64,000 nt of DNA, taken from NCBI GenBank assembly GCA_003724185.1, contig RHGM01000001.1, forward strand, positions 1,634,001 to 1,698,000, in the 5' to 3' direction. Each line of letters begins with the position of its first letter. The first letter of the stretch is position 1. Origin of the DNA: Porphyrobacter sp. IPPAS B-1204 (GTDB taxonomy: Bacteria > Pseudomonadota > Alphaproteobacteria > Sphingomonadales > Sphingomonadaceae). A model generated the notes under the pieces. The model was given only the letters and a program-made list of their open reading frames with translations. It was not told the DNA's origin and searched no databases. Of this stretch, positions 34,972-42,155 are shown one piece after another. The position numbers and the translations under genes are program-made.

Positions 34972-35350
34972 CAGGAGCAGCAGCATGGCCTCTGGTTCGA
35001 CCTTTTCGGTGATCGGCGCGGATGTGACGATCAAGGGTGACATCAGCGCCTCGGCCGATCTGCATATCGACGGCACGATCGAAGGCGACATCGCCTGTGC
35101 TTCGCTGGTGCAGGGCGAGAAGAGCAGCATTCACGGCGCGGTCACCGCGGAAAGCGCGCGGCTGGCGGGCAAGGTCTCCGGATCGATCACCGCCCGCGAA
35201 CTGGTGATCCTCAAGACCGCCCATATCGATGGCGATGTGCATTACGACGCACTGACCATCGAACAGGGCGCGCAGGTGGACGGGCGGTTCGCGCCCAATG
35301 CGCGCACGGCTGTGAAGGCGGTGCCGACCAGCGCTGAGGCCGCAGAGTAG
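34910..35350 (+). CDS. Bactofilin (polymer-forming cytoskeletal protein)
   Basis: This 146-residue protein has a disordered N-terminus, the bactofilin beta-helix (about 28-120) built of short repeats (FSVIGADVTIKGDISASADL, HIDGTIEGDI, SIHGAVTAESARLAGKVSGS), and an Ala-rich tail. Bactofilins polymerise without nucleotides and recruit wall enzymes at the membrane. The ATG at 34910 has GGAGG nine bases upstream and lies inside the last 62 bases of the M23 gene in another frame, so the two are tightly co-expressed. Confidence 0.93.
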   Translation: MFSRKPAAPEQTVSAPTRPANRSSSMASGSTFSVIGADVTIKGDISASADLHIDGTIEGDIACASLVQGEKSSIHGAVTAESARLAGKVSGSITARELVILKTAHIDGDVHYDALTIEQGAQVDGRFAPNARTAVKAVPTSAEAAE

Positions 35351-35353
35351 GGC

Positions 35354-37000
35354 TTACAGCACCTCGGCCCGCAGCGTCTTGCGGTCCAGCTTGCCGATCA
35401 TTGTCTTGGGCAGGCTTTCGCGGATCACAACCTGATCGACGCGTTCATGCTTGCCGATGCGGGCGTTGAGCCAGTTAGCCAGCTCTTCGGCGGTCGCAGA
35501 CCCGCCTTCGGCCAGTGTCACATAGGCACGCGGCACCTCGCCGCGGTATTCTTCGGGCACGCCGATCACCAGCGCTTCCTTCACCGCCGGATGCTCGAGA
35601 ATCACATCCTCGACCACGCTGGGGAAGACCTTGAACCCGCCCACCGCGATCATGTCCTTGATGCGGTCGACGATTTCCAGAAAGCCGTCCTCGTCCACCC
35701 GCGCCACATCGCCGGTGCGCAGATAACGCTTGCCGTCCCGCTCCACAAAGCAATCGGCGTCCGCTTCGGGCCGGTTCCAGTAGCCGCGCATGACCTGCGG
35801 ACCGTGCACGGCAAGTTCGCCCGGTTCGCCCTCGGGGGCGAGTTGTTCGGGGTGTTCCTTGTCGAGCAGGATCACTTCGGTCCCCGGCACCAATTGCCCG
35901 ATAGTGCCGCGCTTGCGGGTACCGTCATAAGGGTTGGCCGAGACCACGCCCGCGCTTTCGGTGAGGCCGTAGCCTTCGACCAGCCGCACGCCGGTTGTCT
36001 CCTCGAACCGCACATGCACCGGCCCCGGCATCGGCGCCCCACCGGAAATGCAGACTTTCAGGCTGGAAAGGTCGGTCTTGGCGAGATCCGGGTGATCCAG
36101 CATCGCCTGAAACATCGTCGGCACGCCGGGAAAGCCGGTGCAGCGGTATTTCTGGATCGTCTGCAAGACCTGCTTGGTCTCGAACCGCGGCACCATTGCG
36201 ATGGAGGCTCCGGTGACGCAGGCATGATTAAGCAGCGCGGTGTTGGCGAAGACATGGAAGAACGGCAGCGCCCCCATGAACACTTCGCCCGCAGGATTGC
36301 CGAAGGGGTTCAAGGCCGCGACCTGCTGGGCGTTCACCGACAGCTGGTCATGCCCCAGCATCGCCCCCTTGGGCCGCCCGGTGGTGCCGCCGGTATATTG
36401 CAGCAGGGCAAGGTCTTGCGGGGTGACTTCGACCGGTGCGGGGGTTCCGGCGGGCGTCATATCGGCCCAGCTACGCACGCCGGAGCCATAGGCAACATCG
36501 GCGATCTGGCTGCGCTTCAACAGCTTAAGCGCGATACCCTTGTACCACGGCAGCATGTCCGCAAGGCTGCCGACCACCAGCGTTTCCAGCGCCGATCCGT
36601 CTAGCACCTTCTTGGCGGTCTTGTAGAGTTCCGGCACATCCAGCGTCACCAGCACCCGCGTGCCACTGTCACCCACCTGCCAGCTCAATTCCTCGACCGA
36701 ATAGAGCGGCGAGAAGTTCACCACCACCGCGCCCGCCATCATCGCCCCGTAATAGGCGGCGGCGTAGATCGGGACGTTGGGCAGGAACAGGCCCACGCGG
36801 TCACCCTTGACGATACCGGACTGCGTGAGGCCAAGCGCAAAGGCCTGTGCCTGCGCGAAGATTTGCTTGTAGCTGTAAGTCCGACCGAGGAAGTGCAGGA
36901 ACGGCGCGTCCGGATTGGCGCGGGTGCTGCGTTCCAGCATCGCCGGCAAGCTCATCGGCTCGAACCGGGTGTCCAGCGGAACGGGGTGATGATAGGCCAT
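35354..37000 (-). CDS. Long-chain fatty acid-CoA ligase (FadD-like)
   Basis: An adenylate-forming enzyme that activates fatty acids to acyl-CoA. The ATP/AMP motif is LLQYTGGTTGRPKGAML (about residue 215), followed by VEGYGLTESAGVVSANPY, YLRTGDVARVDEDGFLEIVD and a C-terminal ESLPKTMIGKLDRKTLRAEV with the catalytic Lys. Length is about 548 residues, normal for FadD. The ATG at 37000 is preferred because a dyad sits just upstream of it; an in-frame ATG at 37015 lies within the dyad. It fits with etfBA and the acyl-CoA dehydrogenase as a beta-oxidation gene. Confidence 0.92.
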   Translation of the reverse strand: MAYHHPVPLDTRFEPMSLPAMLERSTRANPDAPFLHFLGRTYSYKQIFAQAQAFALGLTQSGIVKGDRVGLFLPNVPIYAAAYYGAMMAGAVVVNFSPLYSVEELSWQVGDSGTRVLVTLDVPELYKTAKKVLDGSALETLVVGSLADMLPWYKGIALKLLKRSQIADVAYGSGVRSWADMTPAGTPAPVEVTPQDLALLQYTGGTTGRPKGAMLGHDQLSVNAQQVAALNPFGNPAGEVFMGALPFFHVFANTALLNHACVTGASIAMVPRFETKQVLQTIQKYRCTGFPGVPTMFQAMLDHPDLAKTDLSSLKVCISGGAPMPGPVHVRFEETTGVRLVEGYGLTESAGVVSANPYDGTRKRGTIGQLVPGTEVILLDKEHPEQLAPEGEPGELAVHGPQVMRGYWNRPEADADCFVERDGKRYLRTGDVARVDEDGFLEIVDRIKDMIAVGGFKVFPSVVEDVILEHPAVKEALVIGVPEEYRGEVPRAYVTLAEGGSATAEELANWLNARIGKHERVDQVVIRESLPKTMIGKLDRKTLRAEVL

Positions 37001-37001
37001 G

Positions 37002-37023
37002 TTACTAACAATCATGTCAGTAA
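37002..37023. promoter_or_regulatory. Imperfect dyad directly upstream of the fadD-like gene
   Basis: TTACTAACAAT and its partner CATGTCAGTAA form an 11+11 dyad (8 of 11 positions pair, TTACTnACA on both arms) ending two bases before the ATG at 37000. Position and form fit an operator for a TetR- or GntR-type repressor. This is inference; no regulator gene is adjacent. Confidence 0.35.
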
Positions 37024-37137
37024 TCTTGGCTCACAATCGCGCTGCGCACAAGCGAAAGTCGCGGGCAGGATGGCGCTTTTTTACAAGCGGCCAGAGGCGG
37101 TTGCCGGGGCGGCTCACGCTCACCCCGGCACGCATCA

Positions 37138-37881
37138 TCAGTTGGAGATGAACCCGCTTTCGGGGTCGATCTTTTCTTCGGCAGCCTCGGCAGCGCGGCG
37201 CGCGGCGAGCCACGCTTCGGCTTCGGCTTCCTGCGCGGCGGCGCCTGCGGCCTTGATGTTGGCATCACGTTCGGCGCGCAGTTCCGCGATCAGGTTTTCG
37301 CGGTCGTTGCGCTCGGGCTTGGCGGGCGCATCGACATCCTCGGTGATCCCGGCGCGCTTGGCCGCCTTGGCGACCATCGCATCGAGTTCGCGCTGCGAAC
37401 ACAGGCCCAGCGTCACCGGGTCTTTCGGCGTGATGTTCTGGATGTTCCAGTGCGTGCGGTCACGCAGCGCGCCGATGGTGTTGCGGGTGGTGCCGATCAG
37501 CTTGCCGATCTGCGCGTCCGACACTTCGGGGTGGTTGCGCAGGATCCAGGCGATGCCATCGGGCTTGTCCTGCCGCTTCGACACGGGGGTATAACGCGGG
37601 CCCTTGGTACGGGTCACCTCGACCGGAGCCTTGTGCATCTTGAGCGAATAGGTGGGATCGGCCTGACCCAGCTCGATCTCGGCCTGGGTCAGTTCGCCTG
37701 CGTGGACCGGATCGCGGCCGGTGTACTTGCTGCCCGCCAGGTCATCCGCCATCGCCTGCACTTCAAGGATGTGGAGGCCGCAGAACTCGGCAATCTGTTC
37801 GAACGCCAATGCGGTGTTGTCCACCAGCCAGGTCGCGGTGGCATGCGGCATCAGCGGCTTGGGCTGATCCTTGGTCGCCAT
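37138..37881 (-). CDS. trcR: Cell-cycle transcriptional regulator TrcR-type (DUF1013)
   Basis: A 247-residue protein of the alphaproteobacterial DUF1013 family. It begins MATKDQPKPLMPHATATWLV and contains the conserved LAFEQIAEFCGLHILEVQAM, SDAQIGKLIGTTRNTIGALR (helix-turn-helix-like) and RTHWNIQNITPKDPVTLGLC. The C-terminal third is charged and Ala-rich, probably a helix. The family protein was linked to cell-cycle transcription and named TrcR. The ATG at 37881 has GGAGAT nine bases upstream. Together with SciP this gives two alphaproteobacterial cell-cycle regulators in 22 kb. Confidence 0.85.
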   Translation of the reverse strand: MATKDQPKPLMPHATATWLVDNTALAFEQIAEFCGLHILEVQAMADDLAGSKYTGRDPVHAGELTQAEIELGQADPTYSLKMHKAPVEVTRTKGPRYTPVSKRQDKPDGIAWILRNHPEVSDAQIGKLIGTTRNTIGALRDRTHWNIQNITPKDPVTLGLCSQRELDAMVAKAAKRAGITEDVDAPAKPERNDRENLIAELRAERDANIKAAGAAAQEAEAEAWLAARRAAEAAEEKIDPESGFISN

Positions 37882-37903
37882 GGGGAAATCTCCGTTGAAA
37901 ATA

Positions 37904-37931
37904 GAAGGGCCGCCCCTTTCGGAGCGGCCGC
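37904..37931 (-). terminator. Hairpin between the glycosyltransferase gene and trcR
   Basis: On the minus strand a nine-position stem (GGCCGCTCC with GGGGCGGCC, one mismatch) has a GAAA tetraloop and is followed by CTTCTATTTTC. The tetraloop and position after the glycosyltransferase stop suggest a terminator; the T-run is interrupted. It would also lie in the trcR leader. Confidence 0.5.
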
Positions 37932-37979
37932 ATTGGGAGCCTAGATAGGGGAAAGGCTGCGAAACGGCAAGAAATGGAT

Positions 37980-39071
37980 TCAGAACGCAGGCATTGCCGC
38001 GAGGGATTCCGCCTGTTCTTCCTCCAGCGCCACCAGTCCGGACAGGAACTGGCGCGTTGCCGCCTCCCAGCTGAAGCTTGCGCCATATGCAGCGCAGGCG
38101 GCGCGGTCGCAATAGCGTGCGGCATCGATGGCGCGGGTGAGATCCTCGGACAGCGCGCCGACGGCATCAGTGACGATATCGAGCGGCCCTGCCACCGGAA
38201 AGGCGGCGACCGGCGTCCCGCAGGCCAACGCCTCGATCATCACCAGCCCGAAGGTGTCGGTGCGGCTGGGGAAGACGAACACATCCGCGCCCGCATAACA
38301 GCCCGCCAGCGCCTCACCTGATTTCTTGCCGAGGAACAGAGCGTCGGGAAACCGCGCCGCCAGCGCCGGCCGCGCCGGGCCATCACCCACCACCACCTTG
38401 GTGCCGGGATAGGGGCAGGCAAGAAAGGCCTCGATGTTCTTCTCCACCGCGACCCGCCCGACATAAAGCAGGATCGGCCCCTGCAACTGTGCATATTCGG
38501 CAGGCGGCGGGGCGCTGGGCGAAAAGCAGGCGAGATCGACCCCGCGGCTCCAGTGGGTGAGCCGGGTCAGGCCCTGTTCGCGCAACTGGGCGCGGATCGT
38601 CTCGGTCGCCACCATGATCGTTTCCGCAGGGCGGTGGAACCAGCGGATATAGGGCCAGAACACCCGCGCCGGCAGGCCGGTGCGGCGCGCGAGATAATCG
38701 GGAAACTGGGTGTGATAGGCGGTGGTGAAAGGCACCTTGCGGCGCAGGCAATAGGCCCGCGCTGCCAGCCCCAATGGCCCTTCGGTGGCGATGTGCACGG
38801 CATCGGGCGCGATTCGCGCCAATTGCCGCCCGACGGCGCCCGGTGCGGTCAGCGCGAGACGGATCTCGGGATAGGTCGGCGCGGGGATCGAGGGATAGCC
38901 CTCGGGCGAGATGACCGTGACCTGATGCCCCCAGCCGCGCAGCACCTCGCAGGTGGTCGAAAGCGTGCGCACCACCCCGTTGGTCTGCGGGTGCCAGGCA
39001 TCGGTGACGATGGCGATGGAAGCCGGGAGAGGCGCGGCGCTATCAGGGGGAAAGGTGGTGAACCGGTTCAC
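37980..39071 (-). CDS. GT4-family glycosyltransferase (group 1)
   Basis: A 363-residue retaining glycosyltransferase with a GT-B fold. The N-terminus is AIVTDAWHPQTNGVVRTL, the nucleotide-sugar-binding C-terminal half has ILLYVGRVAVEKNIEAFL, VVGDGPARPALAARF and TDTFGLVMIEALACGTPVAA (the E-x7-E region). Similar proteins transfer mannose or related sugars onto lipids. Its ATG overlaps the stop of the upstream phosphoesterase by four bases, so they act in one pathway, probably glycolipid or lipid A-related. Confidence 0.9.
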   Translation of the reverse strand: MNRFTTFPPDSAAPLPASIAIVTDAWHPQTNGVVRTLSTTCEVLRGWGHQVTVISPEGYPSIPAPTYPEIRLALTAPGAVGRQLARIAPDAVHIATEGPLGLAARAYCLRRKVPFTTAYHTQFPDYLARRTGLPARVFWPYIRWFHRPAETIMVATETIRAQLREQGLTRLTHWSRGVDLACFSPSAPPPAEYAQLQGPILLYVGRVAVEKNIEAFLACPYPGTKVVVGDGPARPALAARFPDALFLGKKSGEALAGCYAGADVFVFPSRTDTFGLVMIEALACGTPVAAFPVAGPLDIVTDAVGALSEDLTRAIDAARYCDRAACAAYGASFSWEAATRQFLSGLVALEEEQAESLAAMPAF

Positions 39072-39967
39072 GCCGCCTCACGTTCAGGGCGAAGCGTGGC
39101 GGGCAGATCATCCCCGGCGCGGCGCTTGATCTCGTCCGGCCAGTGGAGGATTTCCATGCGCCCGTCGTGGTGTTCGACCAGCGCGTTGCAGCCTTCCACC
39201 CAATCGCCATCGTTCCAGTATTCGACCGGCTTGCCATTATGTTCGAACATGCGGAATTCGGCGGTGTGGATGTGGCCGCACACCACCCCGTCGACCCCGC
39301 GTTCGCCAGCGGCGCGGGCGACGACCTCTTCATACTTGCCGATGAATTCGACCGCGTTCTTGACCTTGTGCTTGGCCGCCTTGGACAGCGACCAATAGGG
39401 CTTGCCCAACCAGCGGCGCACGGCGTTGACCGTGACGTTCAGTTTCATCATCAGGTGGTAGGCATGATCGCCCACGAAGGCGAGCCAGCGGTGCGACAGC
39501 ATCACGGCGTCAAACTCGTCCCCGTGCAGCACCATCAAGCGGCGGCCATCGGCGGTGTCGTGGAAAGCGGCGCGGCGGATTTCGATCCCGCCGAAGTTGA
39601 GGCCCGTGAACTGGCGGAACATCTCGTCATGGTTGCCGGGGATATAGACCACCCGCGTGCCGCGCCGGGCGCGCTTCATGATGCGCCAGACGATATCGTT
39701 GTGGGCGGCGGGCCAGTAGAACTTCTTTTTCAGGCGCCAGCCATCAATGATGTCGCCGACCAGGTACATCGTCTCGCTGTCGGTGTTGTCGAGGAAATCG
39801 ATCAGCAGATCGGCGTTGCAGCCCTTGGTGCCCAGATGCACGTCGCTGATCCAGATCGTGCGGAACGACCGCCGTTCCCCGCCTTCAGGCTCGGGAATGC
39901 GCGGGGGCGTGAGCGGAAAGCTCGCGATGTTGTCGCTGATGATGTCGGTGAGGTCGGCAGCCGTCAT
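39068..39967 (-). CDS. LpxH-like metallophosphoesterase
   Basis: A 299-residue calcineurin-like phosphoesterase with all metal motifs: ISDVHLGTKGCNADLL, LVGDIIDGWRLKKKFYWP, YIPGNHDEMFRQF, VLHGDEFDAVM and VCGHIHTAEFRMF. It resembles the UDP-2,3-diacylglucosamine diphosphatase (LpxH) group, but many alphaproteobacteria use LpxI for that step, so the substrate is uncertain. The ATG at 39967 has GGGGAT upstream. It overlaps the glycosyltransferase gene by ATGA. Confidence 0.85.
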   Translation of the reverse strand: MTAADLTDIISDNIASFPLTPPRIPEPEGGERRSFRTIWISDVHLGTKGCNADLLIDFLDNTDSETMYLVGDIIDGWRLKKKFYWPAAHNDIVWRIMKRARRGTRVVYIPGNHDEMFRQFTGLNFGGIEIRRAAFHDTADGRRLMVLHGDEFDAVMLSHRWLAFVGDHAYHLMMKLNVTVNAVRRWLGKPYWSLSKAAKHKVKNAVEFIGKYEEVVARAAGERGVDGVVCGHIHTAEFRMFEHNGKPVEYWNDGDWVEGCNALVEHHDGRMEILHWPDEIKRRAGDDLPATLRPEREAA

Positions 39968-40074
39968 GGGAAATCCCCGGATATCATGTCGCTGGCGCAC
40001 GCTGTGGCAGCGAAATGTTACAGGGGACTCACAGACGGGTGACGGTTTGGAGTCAGTTTCCGGTCAGGCCTGCG

Positions 40075-40704
40075 TCAATCCATCGCCACAAAGCCGGGCA
40101 ACGCCTGCACGCGGGCGATCCACGCCAGGATGTGCGGGTAATCGCCGAGGCCGAAACCGCCTTCTTCCGCGACATGGGTGTAAGCAAACAGCGCAATATC
40201 GGCGAGCGTCACGGCGTCACCGGCAAAGAAGCTGTGCTCTGCCAGATGCCTGTCCATCAGATCGAGCGCCGCGCAGCCCGCAATCCGCTTGGCCATCATC
40301 TGCCCGCGCTGTTCCGCCGAAAGGCGCGCCTCGCCCACGAACCGCAACCAGAAGCGCAGCGTGGCGACATTGGGTTCGTGGTTGTATTGTTCAAAGAACA
40401 TCCAGCGCAGCATATCGGCCTGCGCAAAGCGCTCCTGCGGGATCAGCGCCGACCCGTGGGCGAGATACCAGCAGGCGGCGTTGCTTTCGGGCAGGAACCG
40501 CGCGCCCGAGGCATCATTGATCTGCAGCACCGGGATGCGCCCGTTGGGGTTCACCTTGGACAGAAACTCGGTCGTCCGCGTCTCGCCCTGCATGATGTCA
40601 TAGGATCGTGTCGCCAGCGGCAGGCCCAGCAGCGCCGCGGTGAGCCTGATCTTGTAGCAATTGCCGCTGCGGGGGTCTTCGTGGAGGGTGAGCGCCTCAA
40701 CCAC
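40075..40704 (-). CDS. Glutathione S-transferase family protein
   Basis: A 209-residue GST. The thioredoxin-like N-terminal domain has LTLHEDPRSGNCYKIRLTAA (with the Ser/Cys active region), a cis-Pro in NGRIPVLQINDASGARFLPE and ESNAACWYLA. The helical C-terminal domain has FFAGDAVTLADIALFAYTHV (N-capping box). It starts at a GTG that overlaps the stop of the quinone oxidoreductase gene by eight bases, indicating coupling. Confidence 0.9.
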   Translation of the reverse strand: MVEALTLHEDPRSGNCYKIRLTAALLGLPLATRSYDIMQGETRTTEFLSKVNPNGRIPVLQINDASGARFLPESNAACWYLAHGSALIPQERFAQADMLRWMFFEQYNHEPNVATLRFWLRFVGEARLSAEQRGQMMAKRIAGCAALDLMDRHLAEHSFFAGDAVTLADIALFAYTHVAEEGGFGLGDYPHILAWIARVQALPGFVAMD

Positions 40705-41719
40705 CCGCTACCTCCAGCACAATCTTGCCAACATGCTCGCCCGCCTCCATCCGCGCATGGGCGGCGGCGGCTTCGGCCAGGGGGAAGGTCATGTCCATCA
40801 CCGGGGACAGCTCGCCATCGGCAAACAGCGGCCAGGCATTGTCGGCGATCTCGTCCGCCAGCGCGGATTTAAAGCTGTCGGAGCGCGGGCGCAGGGTCGA
40901 TCCGGTCAGGGTCAGGCGGCGCATCATCACCACGGCCATATTGATGTCAGCCTTGGCCCCGCCCAGCACCGCGATGGTAACATGGCGGCCATCTTCGGCG
41001 AGGCACTTGAGATTGCGGGCCACATAATCGCCCGACACCATGTCGAGCACGATGTTCACGCCCTTGCCTTCGGTGTGCGCCATCACCGCCTCGACAAAAT
41101 CCTGCTCGCGGTAATTGATCGCAAGGTCGGCGCCGATCCGGGTGGCGGCGGCGCATTTGGCGGTGTCGCCGCAGGTGACGATCACCTGCAGCCCGAACGC
41201 CTTGCCGAGCATGATCGCCATCGTGCCGATGCCGCTGGTGCCGCCATGGATCAGCACGGTCTCGCCATCACGCGCCAGCCCGCGCTCGAACAGGTTGTGC
41301 CACACGGTGAACAGGGTTTCGGGCAGAGCCGCCGCCTCGGACAGCATCATGCCTTCGGGCACGGGCAGGCAGTGCTGCCAATGGGCGGCGCAATATTCGG
41401 CATAGCCACCGCCGGGGGTAAGGGCTGCGACATATTGCCCGATCATCTCCCGCGGGACTTCATTGCCGACGGCGACCACCTCACCCGCGACCTCCAGCCC
41501 CAGCAAGGGCGAGGCCCCCGGCGGCGGCGGATAGGCGCCGGCGCGTTGCAGGCAGTCGGGGCGGTTGACCCCGGCATAGGCGACGCGGATCAGCACATCG
41601 TCCGGGCGCAGGCGCGGCATGGGGCTCGTCTGGAGCCGCAGGACATCCGGCCCGCCGGGCGCATCGCAGCCAATCGATTGCATCGTTTCAGGCAGTTTCG
41701 CCCCATTGCCAGCGATCAT
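40697..41719 (-). CDS. NAD(P)H-quinone oxidoreductase, zinc-independent MDR family
   Basis: A 340-residue medium-chain dehydrogenase/reductase of the quinone-oxidoreductase/PIG3 type. It has AGVNRPDCLQRAGAYPPPPG, LLGLEVAGEVVAVGNEVP, the nucleotide motif LIHGGTSGIGTMAIMLGKAF, and VNIVLDMVSGDYVARNLKCL. Zinc-binding cysteines of alcohol dehydrogenases are absent. The ATG at 41719 is chosen because conserved sequence begins soon after; an ATG at 41683 is also possible. It is followed by and overlaps the GST gene, a typical detoxification pair. Confidence 0.9.
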   Translation of the reverse strand: MIAGNGAKLPETMQSIGCDAPGGPDVLRLQTSPMPRLRPDDVLIRVAYAGVNRPDCLQRAGAYPPPPGASPLLGLEVAGEVVAVGNEVPREMIGQYVAALTPGGGYAEYCAAHWQHCLPVPEGMMLSEAAALPETLFTVWHNLFERGLARDGETVLIHGGTSGIGTMAIMLGKAFGLQVIVTCGDTAKCAAATRIGADLAINYREQDFVEAVMAHTEGKGVNIVLDMVSGDYVARNLKCLAEDGRHVTIAVLGGAKADINMAVVMMRRLTLTGSTLRPRSDSFKSALADEIADNAWPLFADGELSPVMDMTFPLAEAAAAHARMEAGEHVGKIVLEVAGG

Positions 41720-41822
41720 TACCCGTATTCCCCCCTGAAACAGTCCTGTTAACCAACAGTCCAGCGCGAATAACCGTCTCGCCGATTGACAGCAAGCCGC
41801 TTCCCCCTGATGCTGCAAGGCA

Positions 41823-42026
41823 ATGGAAGAACCCGATCGCCCACGGCCCAGCGGAGACGCGGCGAGTCGCCTAGCAGGCGAAGACCTCGGCCCCTATTCG
41901 CAGGCCGAGCTGATGGAACGGATCGCCCTGCTCGAAGCCGAGATTGCCCGGATCAAGGCGCATCACAGCAAGGTCGCCGCGCACCGCGCCGCCGCCGATG
42001 CGCTGTTTTCGAAAGGGGGCGGATGA
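41823..42026 (+). CDS. DUF1192 family small protein
   Basis: A 67-residue protein with the DUF1192 core YSQAELMERIALLEAEIARI followed by a short helical end (KAHHSKVAAHRAAADALF). It is common in alphaproteobacteria and of unknown function; the core is a short coiled coil. It diverges from the quinone oxidoreductase gene. Confidence 0.85.
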   Translation: MEEPDRPRPSGDAASRLAGEDLGPYSQAELMERIALLEAEIARIKAHHSKVAAHRAAADALFSKGGG

Positions 42027-42155
42027 CCCGATTACGCGTCTCAAGCGTATGGGCTTTAGAGGATTCGCAATCCGCGCAGGTCACCCCATATAGTCGGCAA
42101 ATGGCTCCCCCCGCTCGCTCGCCACGAGCATCCTCCCGCTGAAAAGGCCTCTCCC

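Noticed and set aside
37040..37137. Hairpin GCCGGGG/CCCCGGC after trcR as terminator
   Set aside because: Loop of 12-13 bases and no T-run follow; not convincing.
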